NCBI GenBank assembly: GCA_032718475.1
Contig: JAUCBJ010007436.1
Location: 1 to 64,000 of the forward strand
From: Nemertoderma westbladi
Taxonomy: Eukaryota > Xenacoelomorpha > Nemertodermatida > Nemertodermatidae
DNA length: 64,000 bases
Direction of reading: 5' to 3'
Below the pieces are notes generated by a model that ran no database searches, was not told where the DNA came from, and saw only the letters and a program-made list of their open reading frames with translations. Every line of letters starts with the position of its first letter. Position 1 is the first letter of the stretch. Below are positions 22,596-33,476 of this stretch, in pieces. Both the position numbers and the translations under genes were made by a program.

Positions 22596-23148
22596 AAACT
22601 TATTTTGCACGTTTTTTATATTAAATTCTTTAAAGCCAACAACAATTACTAGAATTAAACCAACTTTTATTACATCATATATGCAGTCTATTAGAAATTT
22701 AGAAATAATCTGAGTTTTTATCAAAATAAGACTGTCGGACACTCGGTACCGGTAGTTTCAGACTTTTGAGAAAAACTAAAATAAGTCGTTCAATCAAATG
22801 ATGAATTAAACCAAACTTGTACGTATGCACTCCATTAAAAGTTTGGAAAGTATCTGAAGTTTGGTCAAAAATAGGTCAGTCGGTACCGGTGGTTTCAGAC
22901 TTTTTATAAAAACCGAAATAAGTCGGGCAATTGCAGTTCAGACTTTTATATAAACCGAAATAAGTCGGGCAATTGCAGATTAAATTAAACCAAAATTTGT
23001 ACGTATGCACTCTCGTGCTGCGCGAAGTCCCCACGAACGTGTATGAATATGTAGCTCAATGATATGGACAACAACGTATGTTCCTGGATAAATTTAATTA
23101 TAATAAAGCTAACTAAATCTCAACCGTGTATGACTAGCGACCGCCAAC

Positions 23149-23280
23149 CTGGTAAGATTTCCGTGAAGTGAAGGGTAGGGAATATAACAAAGAGGATCCA
23201 CAACAGCAGAGTCAGTAGGTTTATCTGCATCAGGTAGACAAGGAACAGGAAATAGGACTTTACAGCCATTCCGAAATGTC
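23149..23280 (-). other. weak candidate exon (hydrophobic)
   Basis: On the minus strand a good acceptor (TTTTATTTCTTATAG) precedes 132 bases ending CCAG before GTTGGC. Two frames are open; one begins GMAVKSYFLFLVYLMQ and is strongly hydrophobic, as in a membrane segment. No homology is recognised and no neighbouring exon is seen. It could be chance. Confidence 0.2.
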
Positions 23281-23738
23281 CTATAAGAAATAAAAGTATT
23301 AAATAATAGAGAAAGACAGAACAATAACTGTAAACTAATTGTTTTATTTATTTTAAAATCATAAAATGGTTTTTAGTGCTAAAATATTACGATGTTCAAT
23401 GTTTATTAATTGTTTGCTTTTTATCTGTATGAGCGACAACCTATAGCCATATAGGACGTCCTGAAGCCTATAGGTCCATATATTAGACACGTCCTAAAGT
23501 TGTCTTAATTTAGACCTAAATCTAAAGGTCCAATGCACACGGACCAAAAGCAACACCTCCACTACCAAGGCGTCCTCCTCAATTCATATAAATTATTAAG
23601 ACAAGTGTCTTGGAAATTTCTGCCCACCACGTTTCCTCTCAGCCTCACCAAATAATTAAGAGGCTCAAATGAATATTTCCAAGGTTCACTAAAATTGCCT
23701 TTGTACGTTATAAATTTTAACATAAATATGTTGATGAA

Positions 23739-23760
23739 CCCCCCCCCCCCCCCCCCCCCC
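23739..23760. repeat. poly(C) tract, 22 bp
   Basis: Uninterrupted C run followed by further C-rich sequence to 23772. Confidence 0.95.
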
Positions 23761-24198
23761 ACACCCCCCACACAACATGAGAAGAGACAACGCCTTTGGC
23801 AAGGAGAGCTAACTGAGTTGGAGGTAAACGTCAATTATTGCCAAAGTTTTCTATTTACTCAGCCCCTGACCACACAAGAAAGGCAGTGGTTGGCTGGTAA
23901 TCCAGGGTGTGTTGATTTTGTGGACCGTCGTGACCAATAGGACAACGGCTCCCCCAATCTCCTCAAATCACGCCACTTTTCCAATCGTACCACATATCTA
24001 AGTAATCAGGTTATCTGATCTTAATATGTTCTGTAAAGGTTGATAACACTGTTTGTAGGGCTTATCAGAATATAGAGATATTTATAAATCGATAACAGTT
24101 TTGTTAGTATAGCATTACTCAGGTATTTTTTTTATTTTGTGTCTTGCTGGATATTTTCCACCTAATAAATATATGTAGTTGGAGATTCGGAAGGGAGA

Positions 24199-24859
24199 AT
24201 GGGTAGAACCTTTAGTTTCATGTCAATATGTACCATTTTTACCATATCATTGATTTTGTGTCTGTTAAATACAGATGGTTGCCACAGTGCTCCCCGTTCC
24301 CGCAGGTACCGTAGCACCACGCAAACCATCGCACGAGGCACACCGGCGCACCCGAAACTATCCAATTGGCACCTCGTAGACACCATGTCTCACTTCTTCA
24401 ACCGAATCAAAGAAACCGCTGTTCATTTCGACTGCGCAGTGTGTAAGGTAATCGGAGACAGCATCCAACTGCTTCTAGCAATGCATAAATCCAAGGAAGA
24501 TATCGTTTATATCGCAGAGAAAGCTTGCAACACCCTTCACATCGAGGACTCCAAAGTGTGCCACGCGATCACCCGTCAATACGAATCCTGGATCCTAACC
24601 ATCTTCACCGAGTATCTACTTAGTCCCGGCGATCTATGCGGGATCATACTTGGGAAGGACTGCGGTCACGTGATCGAGCCCTACCCCGATTGGTCCGTGG
24701 TTCTACCCGAGGTTCCACCCAAACCGATGATTGTCCCGCCCCGGTCACCCCGGCCAAACAGCCCCGTGTCTCGGGTTCTACACCTCACGGATATCCATGT
24801 CGATTTGGATTACAAGATTGGTGCAAACGCTGACTGCGGTGAGCCCTTGTGCTGCAAAG
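24199..24859 (+). CDS. SMPD1: acid sphingomyelinase, exon 1
   Basis: First exon of a four-exon gene (24199-24859, 25530-25743, 26539-26994, 46214-46760; 1,878 coding bases, 625 residues, close to the 629 of human ASM). The enzyme hydrolyses sphingomyelin to ceramide and phosphocholine in lysosomes or outside the cell. This exon has an N-terminal signal peptide (MGRTFSFMSICTIFTISLIL), then a saposin-B domain at about residues 75-160 (FDCAVCKVIGDSIQLLL, CNTLHIEDSKVCHAI, LCGIILGKDCG) that would present lipid to the active site. Near the end is the first metal motif of the phosphodiesterase domain (HLTDIHVDLDY), followed by GEPLCC as in the family. The donor is AAAG before GTAAGTG, in phase 1. 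Orthology to SMPD1 or a paralogue such as SMPDL-type is judged from the saposin domain, which favours SMPD1. Confidence 0.95.
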
Positions 24860-25529
24860 GTAAGTGCGTAATTTGTAATGAGTTATCATTACTGTCTCAA
24901 TGATGGATTAACGGTTCCCGGTTTCAGCCACGATGAATTAATATCTGGCGCAATAAAGTTATAATATTATCGTAATAAATCGCCTCCGATATTATTTTTA
25001 TTTTTTATTATCAGATTATATATATATTTTTTTATTTTATATATATTATTTTCCTTAAATAAGTGTTATAATCATTATTCATTATTACTAACTATTTTGT
25101 GCTTAGGATTATTGTAGGTACGGTGTATAGTATAATATATATCCATTATATTTGCACAAATTAAACATAATAGTAATGTATTCACGCCGAAACCATAACT
25201 CTCTTGCCTTCCGGCGGGGTTTGAACCCTCGACTTCTGGATCGAGAGATAGGAATTCAATGCAACTAATTAAACCATCGCATATGGATTCTCACCCGACA
25301 TATAAAGTCCTACATTATATATATTTTCGCCATACCGATGGAGTTACATAATTATGTCCAACTTTATTGTGTGCCGTTAAGTCGCTAGTTCGCTAGCTTG
25401 TATTTTAGCTCCACGTGTATACAAAATTAATTTGTAATAATTTTGGGGTAGCACTATTATATTAATCGTTTCCATTACTAAAATAATATACAATGATAAT
25501 ATTACTAAATTTCACATACTGTATTTCAG
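24860..25529 (+). other. intron 1 of the sphingomyelinase gene
   Basis: 670 bases, GTAAGT to CAG. AT-rich, with a reverse-oriented SINE head at about 25200. Confidence 0.9.
25200..25286 (-). mobile_element. tRNA-derived SINE head, third copy, diverged
   Basis: On the minus strand it reads GGTTTAATTAGTTGCATTGA then ATTCCTATCTC, and has a B-box GGGTTCAAACCC. The TTGCATTGAATTC word is shared with the SINEs at 4136 and 21521, so it is likely an older or related family. Confidence 0.6.
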
Positions 25530-25743
25530 ATGACGATGGAAACCCTATTAAAGGAAAGAAGGGAGCTTGGAAATGGGGGGACTACCGTTACTGCGACATG
25601 CCACTGGCCACCCTGGAAAACCTCTTTAAGCATCTGAGTAAAGAAGATTACGATTACATTATATGGACTGGAGATACAGCCAGTCATAACATTTGGAGCG
25701 AAACCAAACGCGATAAGATACACACCCTCGATGTAGTCACGAG
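25530..25743 (+). CDS. SMPD1: acid sphingomyelinase, exon 2
   Basis: 214 bases between TTTCAG and GTAAGA, joining in frame with exon 1 (phase 1). It encodes WGDYRYCDMPLATLENL and the metal-coordinating YIIWTGDTASHN, which aligns with WTGDIPAHD of human ASM. The exon ends with two bases of an Arg codon completed by exon 3. Confidence 0.95.
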
Positions 25744-26538
25744 GTAAGATTATTTATTTATGTTATAGAGAAAAAATGAAAAGTATTGAAATAGAAAAAA
25801 AAGCACCTTGGAATTGAAATACATCAAAAAAATGGACCAGATAAATTCCTGTTATACAAAACGATAAACGAATTCTTATCTGCACGTATTAGTTATATAA
25901 ATGAACAAAGCAAAAAACATTGAACCTAAATAAAATGTCTTTCCCTCTCAGTTCTTCTTTTATTTTACCAATCGATTTGAATTTCCTCCCTCTTGTAAAG
26001 TTAAAATAATAGTTCTTTTAGTGAGGATAGTTAGTGGAATACAATTAACATTCTACAGCTCTCGTTTTATGGGGGAATATAAATAGTTCTACTTTTAGTT
26101 TGGGGGGGTGGTTCCATCATGGCTCACCCCCCCCCCCCCCCCCCCCCCCCCTTCATAATAATAATAATGCTCATTGGTGTAGAGATAGTCCTATGTATTA
26201 TGTGATTTAATGTTATATCCAAAATTTGTTTAAATATAATTATTGTAATATTATTACAAACAAATATCATAATAATATAATGTAGGTATATATCGGTATA
26301 GGTATGTAGGTATATATGTCATTACTCATCAAAATACGCCAGGGTAGTTACACTTTTTGAAAAATTCAGAGCGATTTTACTTTGGTTTTTGTTGGCTGGG
26401 TTGGTCGATAAAACAAAATGTTCTGTAAAATGTTAAATTACAATTACATATCGCCCAAAAGTAAATACCTTATTATTATTCTTCACGTGGGCAAAAAATG
26501 ATAATGTTTATAATTTATAAATTAATTTTACTTTATAG
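25744..26538 (+). other. intron 2 of the sphingomyelinase gene
   Basis: 795 bases, GTAAGA to TATAG. It includes a 25-base C run at 26127-26151 and short GTAGGTATATA reiterations near 26282. Confidence 0.9.
26127..26151. repeat. poly(C) tract, 25 bp
   Basis: Uninterrupted C run within intron 2 of the sphingomyelinase gene. Confidence 0.95.
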
Positions 26539-26994
26539 ATTGTTCCTCAAGTATTTCCCCAGTACGCCGGTTTACCCGTCGCTAGGCAACCACGAGGCAG
26601 TGCCGGCCAACGATTTCGCGATGCCCGGGGAATCATCCAATCACTCGGCAGACCCCATGGGTTGGTTATACTCCAACCTGGTAACACAATGGGGCAACTG
26701 GTTGCCAAGAGAAACACACGCAACCATACGGAAAGGGGGATTCTATGAAACGCTAATTAACCCCGGTCTGCGATTGGTCAGTCTCAACACCATGTATGGG
26801 CACAAGCAAAACTATTGGCTGCTGGTCAACTCGACCGACCCAATGGGGCAGCTCCATTGGTTGGCTCGCGTATTACAGAAGGCTGAAGACAAAGGGGAAA
26901 AGGTGTATATTATTGGTCATATCCCGACTGGCCAATCGGATGTAGACGGTTTATTGTCGGCGTTCAGTCTAAATTATTATAAGATTATCAACAG
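26539..26994 (+). CDS. SMPD1: acid sphingomyelinase, exon 3
   Basis: 456 bases. Encodes the GNHE metal motif (YPSLGNHEAVPAN), GGFYETLINPGLRLVSLN, the NYWLLVNSTDPMGQL segment and YIIGHIPTG, the third metal-binding histidine region. All match the calcineurin-like phosphodiesterase domain of the family. It ends ATCAACAG before GTGAGG, in the same phase as exon 4. Confidence 0.95.
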
Positions 26995-27383
26995 GTGAGG
27001 CGATCATATCGTTTAGTTTTTCCAATCAAACATTTTAACAATAAAATAAATATAAATTGTAGTTACTGATTTTAGTGACTAGTTGACACTCTAGTTAAGA
27101 TGGGTGGTATTAAGCGTGGACACCGTTACCGGAATGCTAAGTCACTAACTGCGAGTCATAATGGATTTTTCAATTGCAATTCCACCGTCCATTATTATAT
27201 CGGCCGATAAATTTAGATACATCGTAAGTGTAATAGGCCTACTATTATTCTAACACATTTGGAATAAGTACGAATTTCTGAGTTACATAAATGTCAGTTA
27301 ATTTATTAATAAAATAATTTGTCACCCCACCACCATGGCAACTTAATATATATCTATATATAAGTTATATCTTACTATACAAC

Positions 27384-27389
27384 GTGAAT
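27384..27389 (+). repeat. 6-bp target duplication, left (GTGAAT)
   Basis: GTGAAT lies immediately outside the left terminal inverted repeat and is repeated at 42364-42369 immediately outside the right one. Confidence 0.65.
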
Positions 27390-27417
27390 TATGGAACGCC
27401 GTTAGCGCCATTCCACG
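27390..27417 (+). repeat. left terminal inverted repeat
   Basis: 28 bases, reverse complement of 42336-42363 except for two mismatches. Confidence 0.8.
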
Positions 27418-27504
27418 TCTACTAAGTAGAGTAAGTCGGAATCTTTTTCATATTTTATGAATAAGTACTAAGTAGTGATTATTATCTGATTGGCTAATAG
27501 TAAG

Positions 27505-28397
27505 TAGCGATTTTTTCTTATTGGTCAAGACTCAAGAGTAAGTAGTGATTTTGTCTTATTGGTCAAGAGTAAGTAGTGATTTTTTCTTATTGGTGAAGAG
27601 TAAGTAGCGATTTTGTCTTATTGGTGAAGAGTAAGTAGTGATTCTTTCTTATTGGCTAGAGTAAGTAGCGATTTTGTCTTATTGGTCAAGAGTAAGTAGT
27701 GATTCTTTCTTATTGGTGAAGAGTAAGTAGTGATTTTTTCTAATTGGTGAAGAGTAAGTAGCGATTTTTTCTTATTGGCTAGAGTAAGTAGTGATTCTTT
27801 CTTATTGGTGAAGAGTAAGTAGTGATTCTTTCTTATTGGCTAGAGTAAGTAGTGATTTTTTCATATTGGTGAAGAGTAAGTAGTGATACTTTCTTATTGG
27901 CTAGAGTAAGTAGCGATTTTTTCTTATTGGTGAAGAGTAAGTAGTGATTCTTTCTTATTGGCTAGAGTAAGTAGCGATTTTGTCTTATTGGTCAAGAGTA
28001 AGTAGTGATTCTTTCTTATTGGCTAGAGTAAGTAGTGATTTTTTCTTATTGGTGAAGAGTAAGTAGTGATTCTTTCTTATTGGCTAGAGTAAGTATCGAT
28101 TTTGTCTTATTGTTCAAGAGTAAGTAGTGATTCTTTCTTATTGGCTAGAGTAAGTAGTGATTTTTTCTTATTGGTGAAGAGTAAGTAGTGATTCTTTCTT
28201 ATTGGCTAGAGTAAGTAGCGATTTTGTCTTATTGGTCAAGAGTAAGTAGTGATTCTTTCTTATTGGCTAGAGTAAGTAGTGATTTTTTCGTATTGGTGAA
28301 GAGTAAGTAGTGATTCTTTCTTATTGGCTAGAGTAAGTATCGATTTTGTCTTATTGGTCAAGAGTAAGTAGTGATTCTTTCTTATTGGCTAGAGTAA
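27505..28397. repeat. 30/31-bp minisatellite, left block
   Basis: About 29 copies of GTAAGTAG(T/C)GATT followed by TTTTCTTATTGG and then CTAGA, TGAAGA or TCAAGA. The three end variants alternate. The block is interrupted at 28397 by the LINE and resumes at 33477. Confidence 0.95.
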
Positions 28398-28545
28398 TGT
28401 TACTTGGGTTAAAGAGACTAGAAAGATACTCACTGATACCATATGCACTATGTACTGATGTAGGCTTTGTCAGTACCTACCGGTTCTAAGTGATATTGCA
28501 GTAGCCTATTGGCCCCTACCAATTTTACAATTCTATTAAATCAAC

Positions 28546-29322
28546 ATGCCCGCCAACAAACAGAAAAAGAAAATCCCCACGCCGATTGAACTCGTCTCTC
28601 ACTCAAGCGGATCCGACAATGAAACTGTTAATGAGAAATCCTACGAGGCGCTTCTATCCGCCATTAAACGGCTAACCAACGAAGTCGGTGAACTTCGTAG
28701 CGATATTAAAACCCTCCGTGATGATCAAATGAAGTCCAATGACATTATTCCTGTAGTGAGCAGCCTTGAGCAACGAACGGACGTTCTCGAGAGTGACCTC
28801 ACTTCCATTAAATCTGTTGTATCTGATCAGGCAATCGAAATCGCTAATCTGAGTCAAAGGAACGACGAGCTGGAGCAGTACGGTCGGAATTACAACCTCG
28901 TATTTTATGGAATAAAGGAAAGCGAAACAGACGATGCGGCCGCTATTCAACATGTTCTTAATAAAATCGATGTTAAGATCTGTGATATAGATATAGCCCA
29001 TCGCCTCGGTAAGAAAAAGACAGGCCCACGCCCAGTTATAGTTCGTTTCATATCGCGAAACAAGCGAAACTCTACTATCCGAAAGAAAAATATCCTATCC
29101 GACGTGCAGAATAGAGGAGATAAGGTTTACGTAGCCGAGAACCTAACACCACGACGCGCTATTCTTCTAAAGTCTCTAGTTGACATGAAGAAACAACGAA
29201 AGATAAATTCCGCATACTCCTACAATGGGACTGTTATGGCTAAGCTGACTGCTAACTCGCACCCAACGGCGATAAACTGCCTCGAGGATATCAATCGTCT
29301 AACTAACACTAACCGCATGTAA
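28546..29322 (+). CDS. LINE ORF1 protein (coiled coil, nucleic-acid binding)
   Basis: 258 residues. Residues about 30-115 form a long heptad-rich coiled coil (LTNEVGELRSDIKTL, LEQRTDVLESDL). This is followed by RRM-like NYNLVFYGIKESE and a C-terminal domain with AHRLGKKKTGPRPVIVRF, as in L1-type ORF1 proteins (Transposase_22 family). Such proteins trimerise and coat the element RNA. Confidence 0.85.
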   Translation: MPANKQKKKIPTPIELVSHSSGSDNETVNEKSYEALLSAIKRLTNEVGELRSDIKTLRDDQMKSNDIIPVVSSLEQRTDVLESDLTSIKSVVSDQAIEIANLSQRNDELEQYGRNYNLVFYGIKESETDDAAAIQHVLNKIDVKICDIDIAHRLGKKKTGPRPVIVRFISRNKRNSTIRKKNILSDVQNRGDKVYVAENLTPRRAILLKSLVDMKKQRKINSAYSYNGTVMAKLTANSHPTAINCLEDINRLTNTNRM

Positions 29323-29880
29323 ACATTAAGTCGTTCATGTAACACAACATATATCCATCTATTAAAATCTATCATGTTTCTTTCCCTCGTCTGTGTAAAA
29401 CTAGGCCTAATTAGAGTTGTAAATTCATGTAACATAACATTGTAAATCATAATCATGTTTCTTCAGCATATAACAAAGAATAAACTCTACCTTATCTAAT
29501 TCGTTTCACTTCTCATAGAAATATAAATGTAAAGTATATATCACCACTTTTATTTTCGAAACCATTTTATACACGCGTTTGCGTGTGCCGACTAACGCTG
29601 TCACCAACTAACCATACCAAAAAATATTTCCTTCATAATAATACATGTCATCTCATCATAACAGTGCTGATAAACAATATTTTATTATCAGAATTTTCTA
29701 TCATTACTCAGCATATCAATTACCATAGATTTCACTACTGGTATAGCTGGTATCATATTGTACCACCTTATCTAGGCTAGATAAATTTTTCAGATTGCTA
29801 TTTTCTCCTGGCAATCTCAGTTGAATATCAAACTTACCTTTTATTTCCCCCTCCCGTACTAATTTTATAGTTTCTCCTAT
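29323..29880 (+). other. spacer between LINE ORF1 and ORF2
   Basis: 558 bases of AT-rich sequence without an ORF of note. I see no element beyond a run of ATCATGTTTCTT words at about 29370 and 29452. Confidence 0.6.
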
Positions 29881-32800
29881 ATGAGCACAGCCAGCGTCAA
29901 TTCTTGCGAATTTTGTTTTTCAAAATTTAACCCTAATGAATTTTCTTTTAAATGCGCCTTTTGCACCAATTTATACCACGTACCATGTGGTACCCATTTG
30001 TCAACCAGTGATATCTCCATACAAAAACATGAAATTTACTGTAATTTCTGCAATTTGGAAATTTTCCCGTTTCATATGATTCCTAATTATGATGACGATA
30101 TATTTTCTAATAATGAATCTGATATCAGTTTAGCTGAAAACTCAAAACAACTAAATAACTATTTTAACGATATTGATCCCGATCAAAACTTGAACTCTAA
30201 TAATACTGACGGTAGGTACTTTAATATATCAAAATTCAATAATATCCCCCAAAAAAATAACTCTTTTTCAATTTTCAATTTAAACTGCCGGAGTCTGAAC
30301 AAAAATTTAAGCCACACTTTAGAACACATAGCTCTCCTAGATTATCAGTTCGACGTTCTTACTTTCACTGAAACTTTTCTCACTGACGATACTGATCTCA
30401 CTTACTTTAATATCCCTGGCTACAGTCCCCCACTTATTACAAACCGAAAATATGGACAATTAAACCGTGGCGGCACCGCCATATACATTAAGAATAGTCT
30501 GGATTACTCCATCTGTCAAGATATTAAAATTGAAAACTGCGAGTCCACTTGGATAACTGTTAACCGCTCACGGAACTTACTTACTCAGACACAGAAGCCG
30601 GTACTACTAGGAACTATATATCGCCCCCAATCGTGCGATGCTGATGAATTTATTGAAAACTTAAATAAGACTATATTCCAATTATCAAAAGAAAATCTAG
30701 ACATAGTTTTAACCGGTGACTACAACATAGATTTACTCAAATCAACCAACATTTCCAACAAATATACCCAAAGCCTACAATCTAACTCTTTTGATCAGTA
30801 TATCAAGGTTGCAACTAGAATAACACCCCACTCTAGAACACTTATAGATCATTTCTCTTCTAATATAACTGATAAATTAATAACGCCTGGAGTTTTCCTA
30901 TCAGAAATCGGAACAACTGACCATCTTGCAACTTTCCTTATTATTCAAAATTATAATGTTTTTTTCAAATCCTCCGAAAAACAGTATACGTATGACTACC
31001 GAAAATTTAATAAAACAAATTTCTTAAATGATTTAAGAAATCCACGTAATTGGTCATACCAAAGGTCATATAATACATACGAAAAGAAATTTGAGTTGTT
31101 TTATAATGACTTTCAAAAAATAGTAAATATTCATTTACCAAAAAAAGAACTACTAAAAAAGGAAATGCCAAAAAAACCGTGGATGACTGAAAACCTGGTT
31201 AAGTCAATATTAACTAAAAATAAATTATATGCCTCGTTAGGTAAGAATCCCAGTCCTGAAAAAATAAATTACTATAAAAAATACCGCAATAAACTGACAA
31301 ATGTACTAAGACTAACTGAGAAGTCATACTATCACGCACAATTTGAAAAACACAAAAATAATACGAGGAAAACTTGGCAAACAATTAACTCTGCACTCCG
31401 TAAGACTAAATCACTTTCTTCACCTAAAAAACTTAAAACTATTACATCAACTGGTATACTTGAACATACTGACCCACTTGACATAGCAACTACGTTCAAT
31501 CACTACTTTGCTAATGTAGGCCCCCAACTTGCCGGTTCACTTCCTGCAACAAAGCGTAACCCAACACGTTTTGTAAACCACCGGAAACCAAACTCATTTT
31601 CCCTCTCTCAAACGTCCGAAACTGAAACTATATATAATATCCTAAACCTAAGAAATAATTGCTCAACTAACGATAACTTCCCCATTCCTATCCTAAAAAT
31701 TGCAGCCTATGACCTTGCCCCACACATCACAAATTTCATTAATATCTCCATAAGATCTGGTTACTTTCCAAATATCCTAAAACAAGCCAAAATAATTCCC
31801 GTTTACAAAAGTGGAGATCCGACTGATAAAAACAATTATCGTCCCATATCCATACTTCCTGTCTTTACTAAACTTTACGAAACTGTGATAAACTCCCAAT
31901 TAATTTCATATTTAGAGAAATACAATATTCTTTCCAATGACCAATATGGGTTCCGTAAACATTCGACAACTACTGATGCAATTCTGACAATTACCGAACG
32001 CCTATATGAAATACTTGACACTGAGCAATCTGCCTGTTTGATTACAATAGATTTAAAAAAAGCCTTCGACACACTGAATCACGAAATACTACTCAAAAAA
32101 CTAAACTGCTACGGAATACGAGGCCTGCCACACACTCTTCTAAAAAGCTATCTAACTGAACGCACCCATTACGTCTCCCTCAATAACAACCAATCCGAAC
32201 CCCTAACCTCTACCTGTGGAACACCTCAAGGAGCAATTCTAAGTGCCACACTATTCCTTTTATACATAAACGACTTACCAAACTGTACACAATTAACAAC
32301 AACTCTCTTCGCTGATGACACAAATCTACTGTACTATCACCCAAACCAAGACACCCTCATCGACACTGTTAATAAGGAACTTACCAAACTTGAAGAATGG
32401 CTATTAGACAATAAGCTCTCACTAAATCTAAAAAAAACGGAATACCTACTTATCACTAAAAAACAAAATACTACCGACGAACAAGTTATAATTCAAGGAA
32501 AACCAGTCAATATTGTAGAATCAACTAAATTCTTAGGCTTATTTATCGACAATAAACTGACTTGGCAACAACACTGCGCTTATGTAAACAAAAAAATTTC
32601 AAAATCCGCTGGTTTATTTTTCAAACTACGATATATCTTACCTCTGAAAATATTAAAATCATTATACCATACCTTCATCCATCCCTACTTGTCATACGGA
32701 ATAATTCTATGGGGAAACTCAAGTGCAAAAAATATTAATCCAATTAGAGTCAAGGTTAACAAAATAATACGCGCGATAACCTTCAACCACTACTTAGCAC

Positions 32801-33138
32801 ACGCACCACCGATTTACAGATCACTAAACATTATACCTATTGACAAACTATATGAACTCGAAACGGCTAAACTTATGTGGGAAATTATTAATCACAAAAA
32901 ACAAGAATACATTACATCACTGTTTAAACCGACAAGTCTTATTCACTCCCACATCACACGTTCTACAGCTACCCGCAACTACTTCATTCATCGTACCAGA
33001 CTTCAGCAAACGCAAAAATCTCTAAAATACCACGGGGCAATAACCTGGAACTCACTACCACTAAAAATAAAAAACAAAAAAACAAAACAATCATTTTCAA
33101 AAGATTTAAAAGAACTACTCATGGAAGAACTGGTATAA
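29881..33138 (+). CDS. LINE ORF2: zinc finger, endonuclease, reverse transcriptase
   Basis: 1,085 residues. Residues about 9-60 form a PHD-like zinc finger (CEFCFSKF, CAFCTNLYHVPC, YCNFC). The apurinic-type endonuclease follows at about 130-345 (SIFNLNCRSL, LTFTETFL, GDYNIDLL, LIDHFSSN). Reverse transcriptase lies at about 590-850 with NNYRPISILPVFTKLYE, LITIDLKKAFDTLNHEILL, GTPQGAILSATLFLLYINDL and catalytic FADDTNLL near residue 810. The zinc-finger-plus-endonuclease layout is typical of CR1-group elements. No internal stop; potentially active. Confidence 0.9.
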   Translation: MSTASVNSCEFCFSKFNPNEFSFKCAFCTNLYHVPCGTHLSTSDISIQKHEIYCNFCNLEIFPFHMIPNYDDDIFSNNESDISLAENSKQLNNYFNDIDPDQNLNSNNTDGRYFNISKFNNIPQKNNSFSIFNLNCRSLNKNLSHTLEHIALLDYQFDVLTFTETFLTDDTDLTYFNIPGYSPPLITNRKYGQLNRGGTAIYIKNSLDYSICQDIKIENCESTWITVNRSRNLLTQTQKPVLLGTIYRPQSCDADEFIENLNKTIFQLSKENLDIVLTGDYNIDLLKSTNISNKYTQSLQSNSFDQYIKVATRITPHSRTLIDHFSSNITDKLITPGVFLSEIGTTDHLATFLIIQNYNVFFKSSEKQYTYDYRKFNKTNFLNDLRNPRNWSYQRSYNTYEKKFELFYNDFQKIVNIHLPKKELLKKEMPKKPWMTENLVKSILTKNKLYASLGKNPSPEKINYYKKYRNKLTNVLRLTEKSYYHAQFEKHKNNTRKTWQTINSALRKTKSLSSPKKLKTITSTGILEHTDPLDIATTFNHYFANVGPQLAGSLPATKRNPTRFVNHRKPNSFSLSQTSETETIYNILNLRNNCSTNDNFPIPILKIAAYDLAPHITNFINISIRSGYFPNILKQAKIIPVYKSGDPTDKNNYRPISILPVFTKLYETVINSQLISYLEKYNILSNDQYGFRKHSTTTDAILTITERLYEILDTEQSACLITIDLKKAFDTLNHEILLKKLNCYGIRGLPHTLLKSYLTERTHYVSLNNNQSEPLTSTCGTPQGAILSATLFLLYINDLPNCTQLTTTLFADDTNLLYYHPNQDTLIDTVNKELTKLEEWLLDNKLSLNLKKTEYLLITKKQNTTDEQVIIQGKPVNIVESTKFLGLFIDNKLTWQQHCAYVNKKISKSAGLFFKLRYILPLKILKSLYHTFIHPYLSYGIILWGNSSAKNINPIRVKVNKIIRAITFNHYLAHAPPIYRSLNIIPIDKLYELETAKLMWEIINHKKQEYITSLFKPTSLIHSHITRSTATRNYFIHRTRLQQTQKSLKYHGAITWNSLPLKIKNKKTKQSFSKDLKELLMEELV

Positions 33139-33263
33139 ATAACTAATTAATAAAATTAATAGAATAGAATAATAATTATAATTAAATCTATAAAGTAAGA
33201 TAAAATAAACATAAACCTAAATTAATTAAAACATCATCCGCCTGATCTGGCTTTGCTCTCAAT

Positions 33264-33284
33264 CCCCCCCCCCCCCCCCCCCCC
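33264..33284. repeat. poly(C) tract, 21 bp
   Basis: Uninterrupted C run within the 3' region of the LINE. Confidence 0.95.
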
Positions 33285-33476
33285 TCTCCAACATCAAGTT
33301 ACTACAACAGTTATTGTCAAAACTAGCATCTGCTACTGACAATCTCTGTTGCTTCCATAAAAATTCTAGAACATAATTTCAAATTTTTGATATTCATCTG
33401 CAAGACTTATTTTTTCACACATTAAACTGTTATGTGCAAAATTTGATGTTTGGAAAAGAAATATTATATATTGATT

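Larger units (their letters stand above)
22055..23040 (+). mobile_element. tandem-repeat element with microsatellite head (element A)
   Basis: It starts with a TCTG/TCCG microsatellite (22060-22112), continues with diverged repeats of about 100-150 bases in which GAATTAAACCAAACTT, TTTCAGACTTT and CCGAAATAAGTCGG recur, and ends in CGTGCTGCGCGAAGTCCCCAC (23014-23033). The same terminus occurs reversed at about 43200, next to a satellite that ends in an ACG microsatellite. This layout resembles microsatellite-initiated, Helitron-like (Helentron/pearl) non-autonomous elements of marine invertebrates. A tRNA-like pseudogene lies in the middle. Boundaries are approximate. Confidence 0.5.
19663..24198. 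other. intergenic DNA rich in repeats, no firm gene
   Basis: Between the Gypsy element and the sphingomyelinase gene I find a dispersed repeat, a foldback hairpin, a SINE, a tRNA-like pseudogene, a tandem-repeat element, two homopolymer tracts and one weak candidate exon (listed separately). Nothing else here looks coding. Confidence 0.5.
28398..33476 (+). mobile_element. CR1/L2-like LINE with two ORFs
   Basis: A 5.1 kb insertion inside the minisatellite array, apparently flanked by GAGTAA (28392-28397 and 33477-33482), although the repetitive target makes this ambiguous. It contains ORF1 (28546-29322), a 558-base spacer, ORF2 (29881-33138) and a 3' region with a 21-base C run. ORFs are intact, and codon use is very AT-rich in ORF2. 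The orientation is the same as the host gene. Confidence 0.9.
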
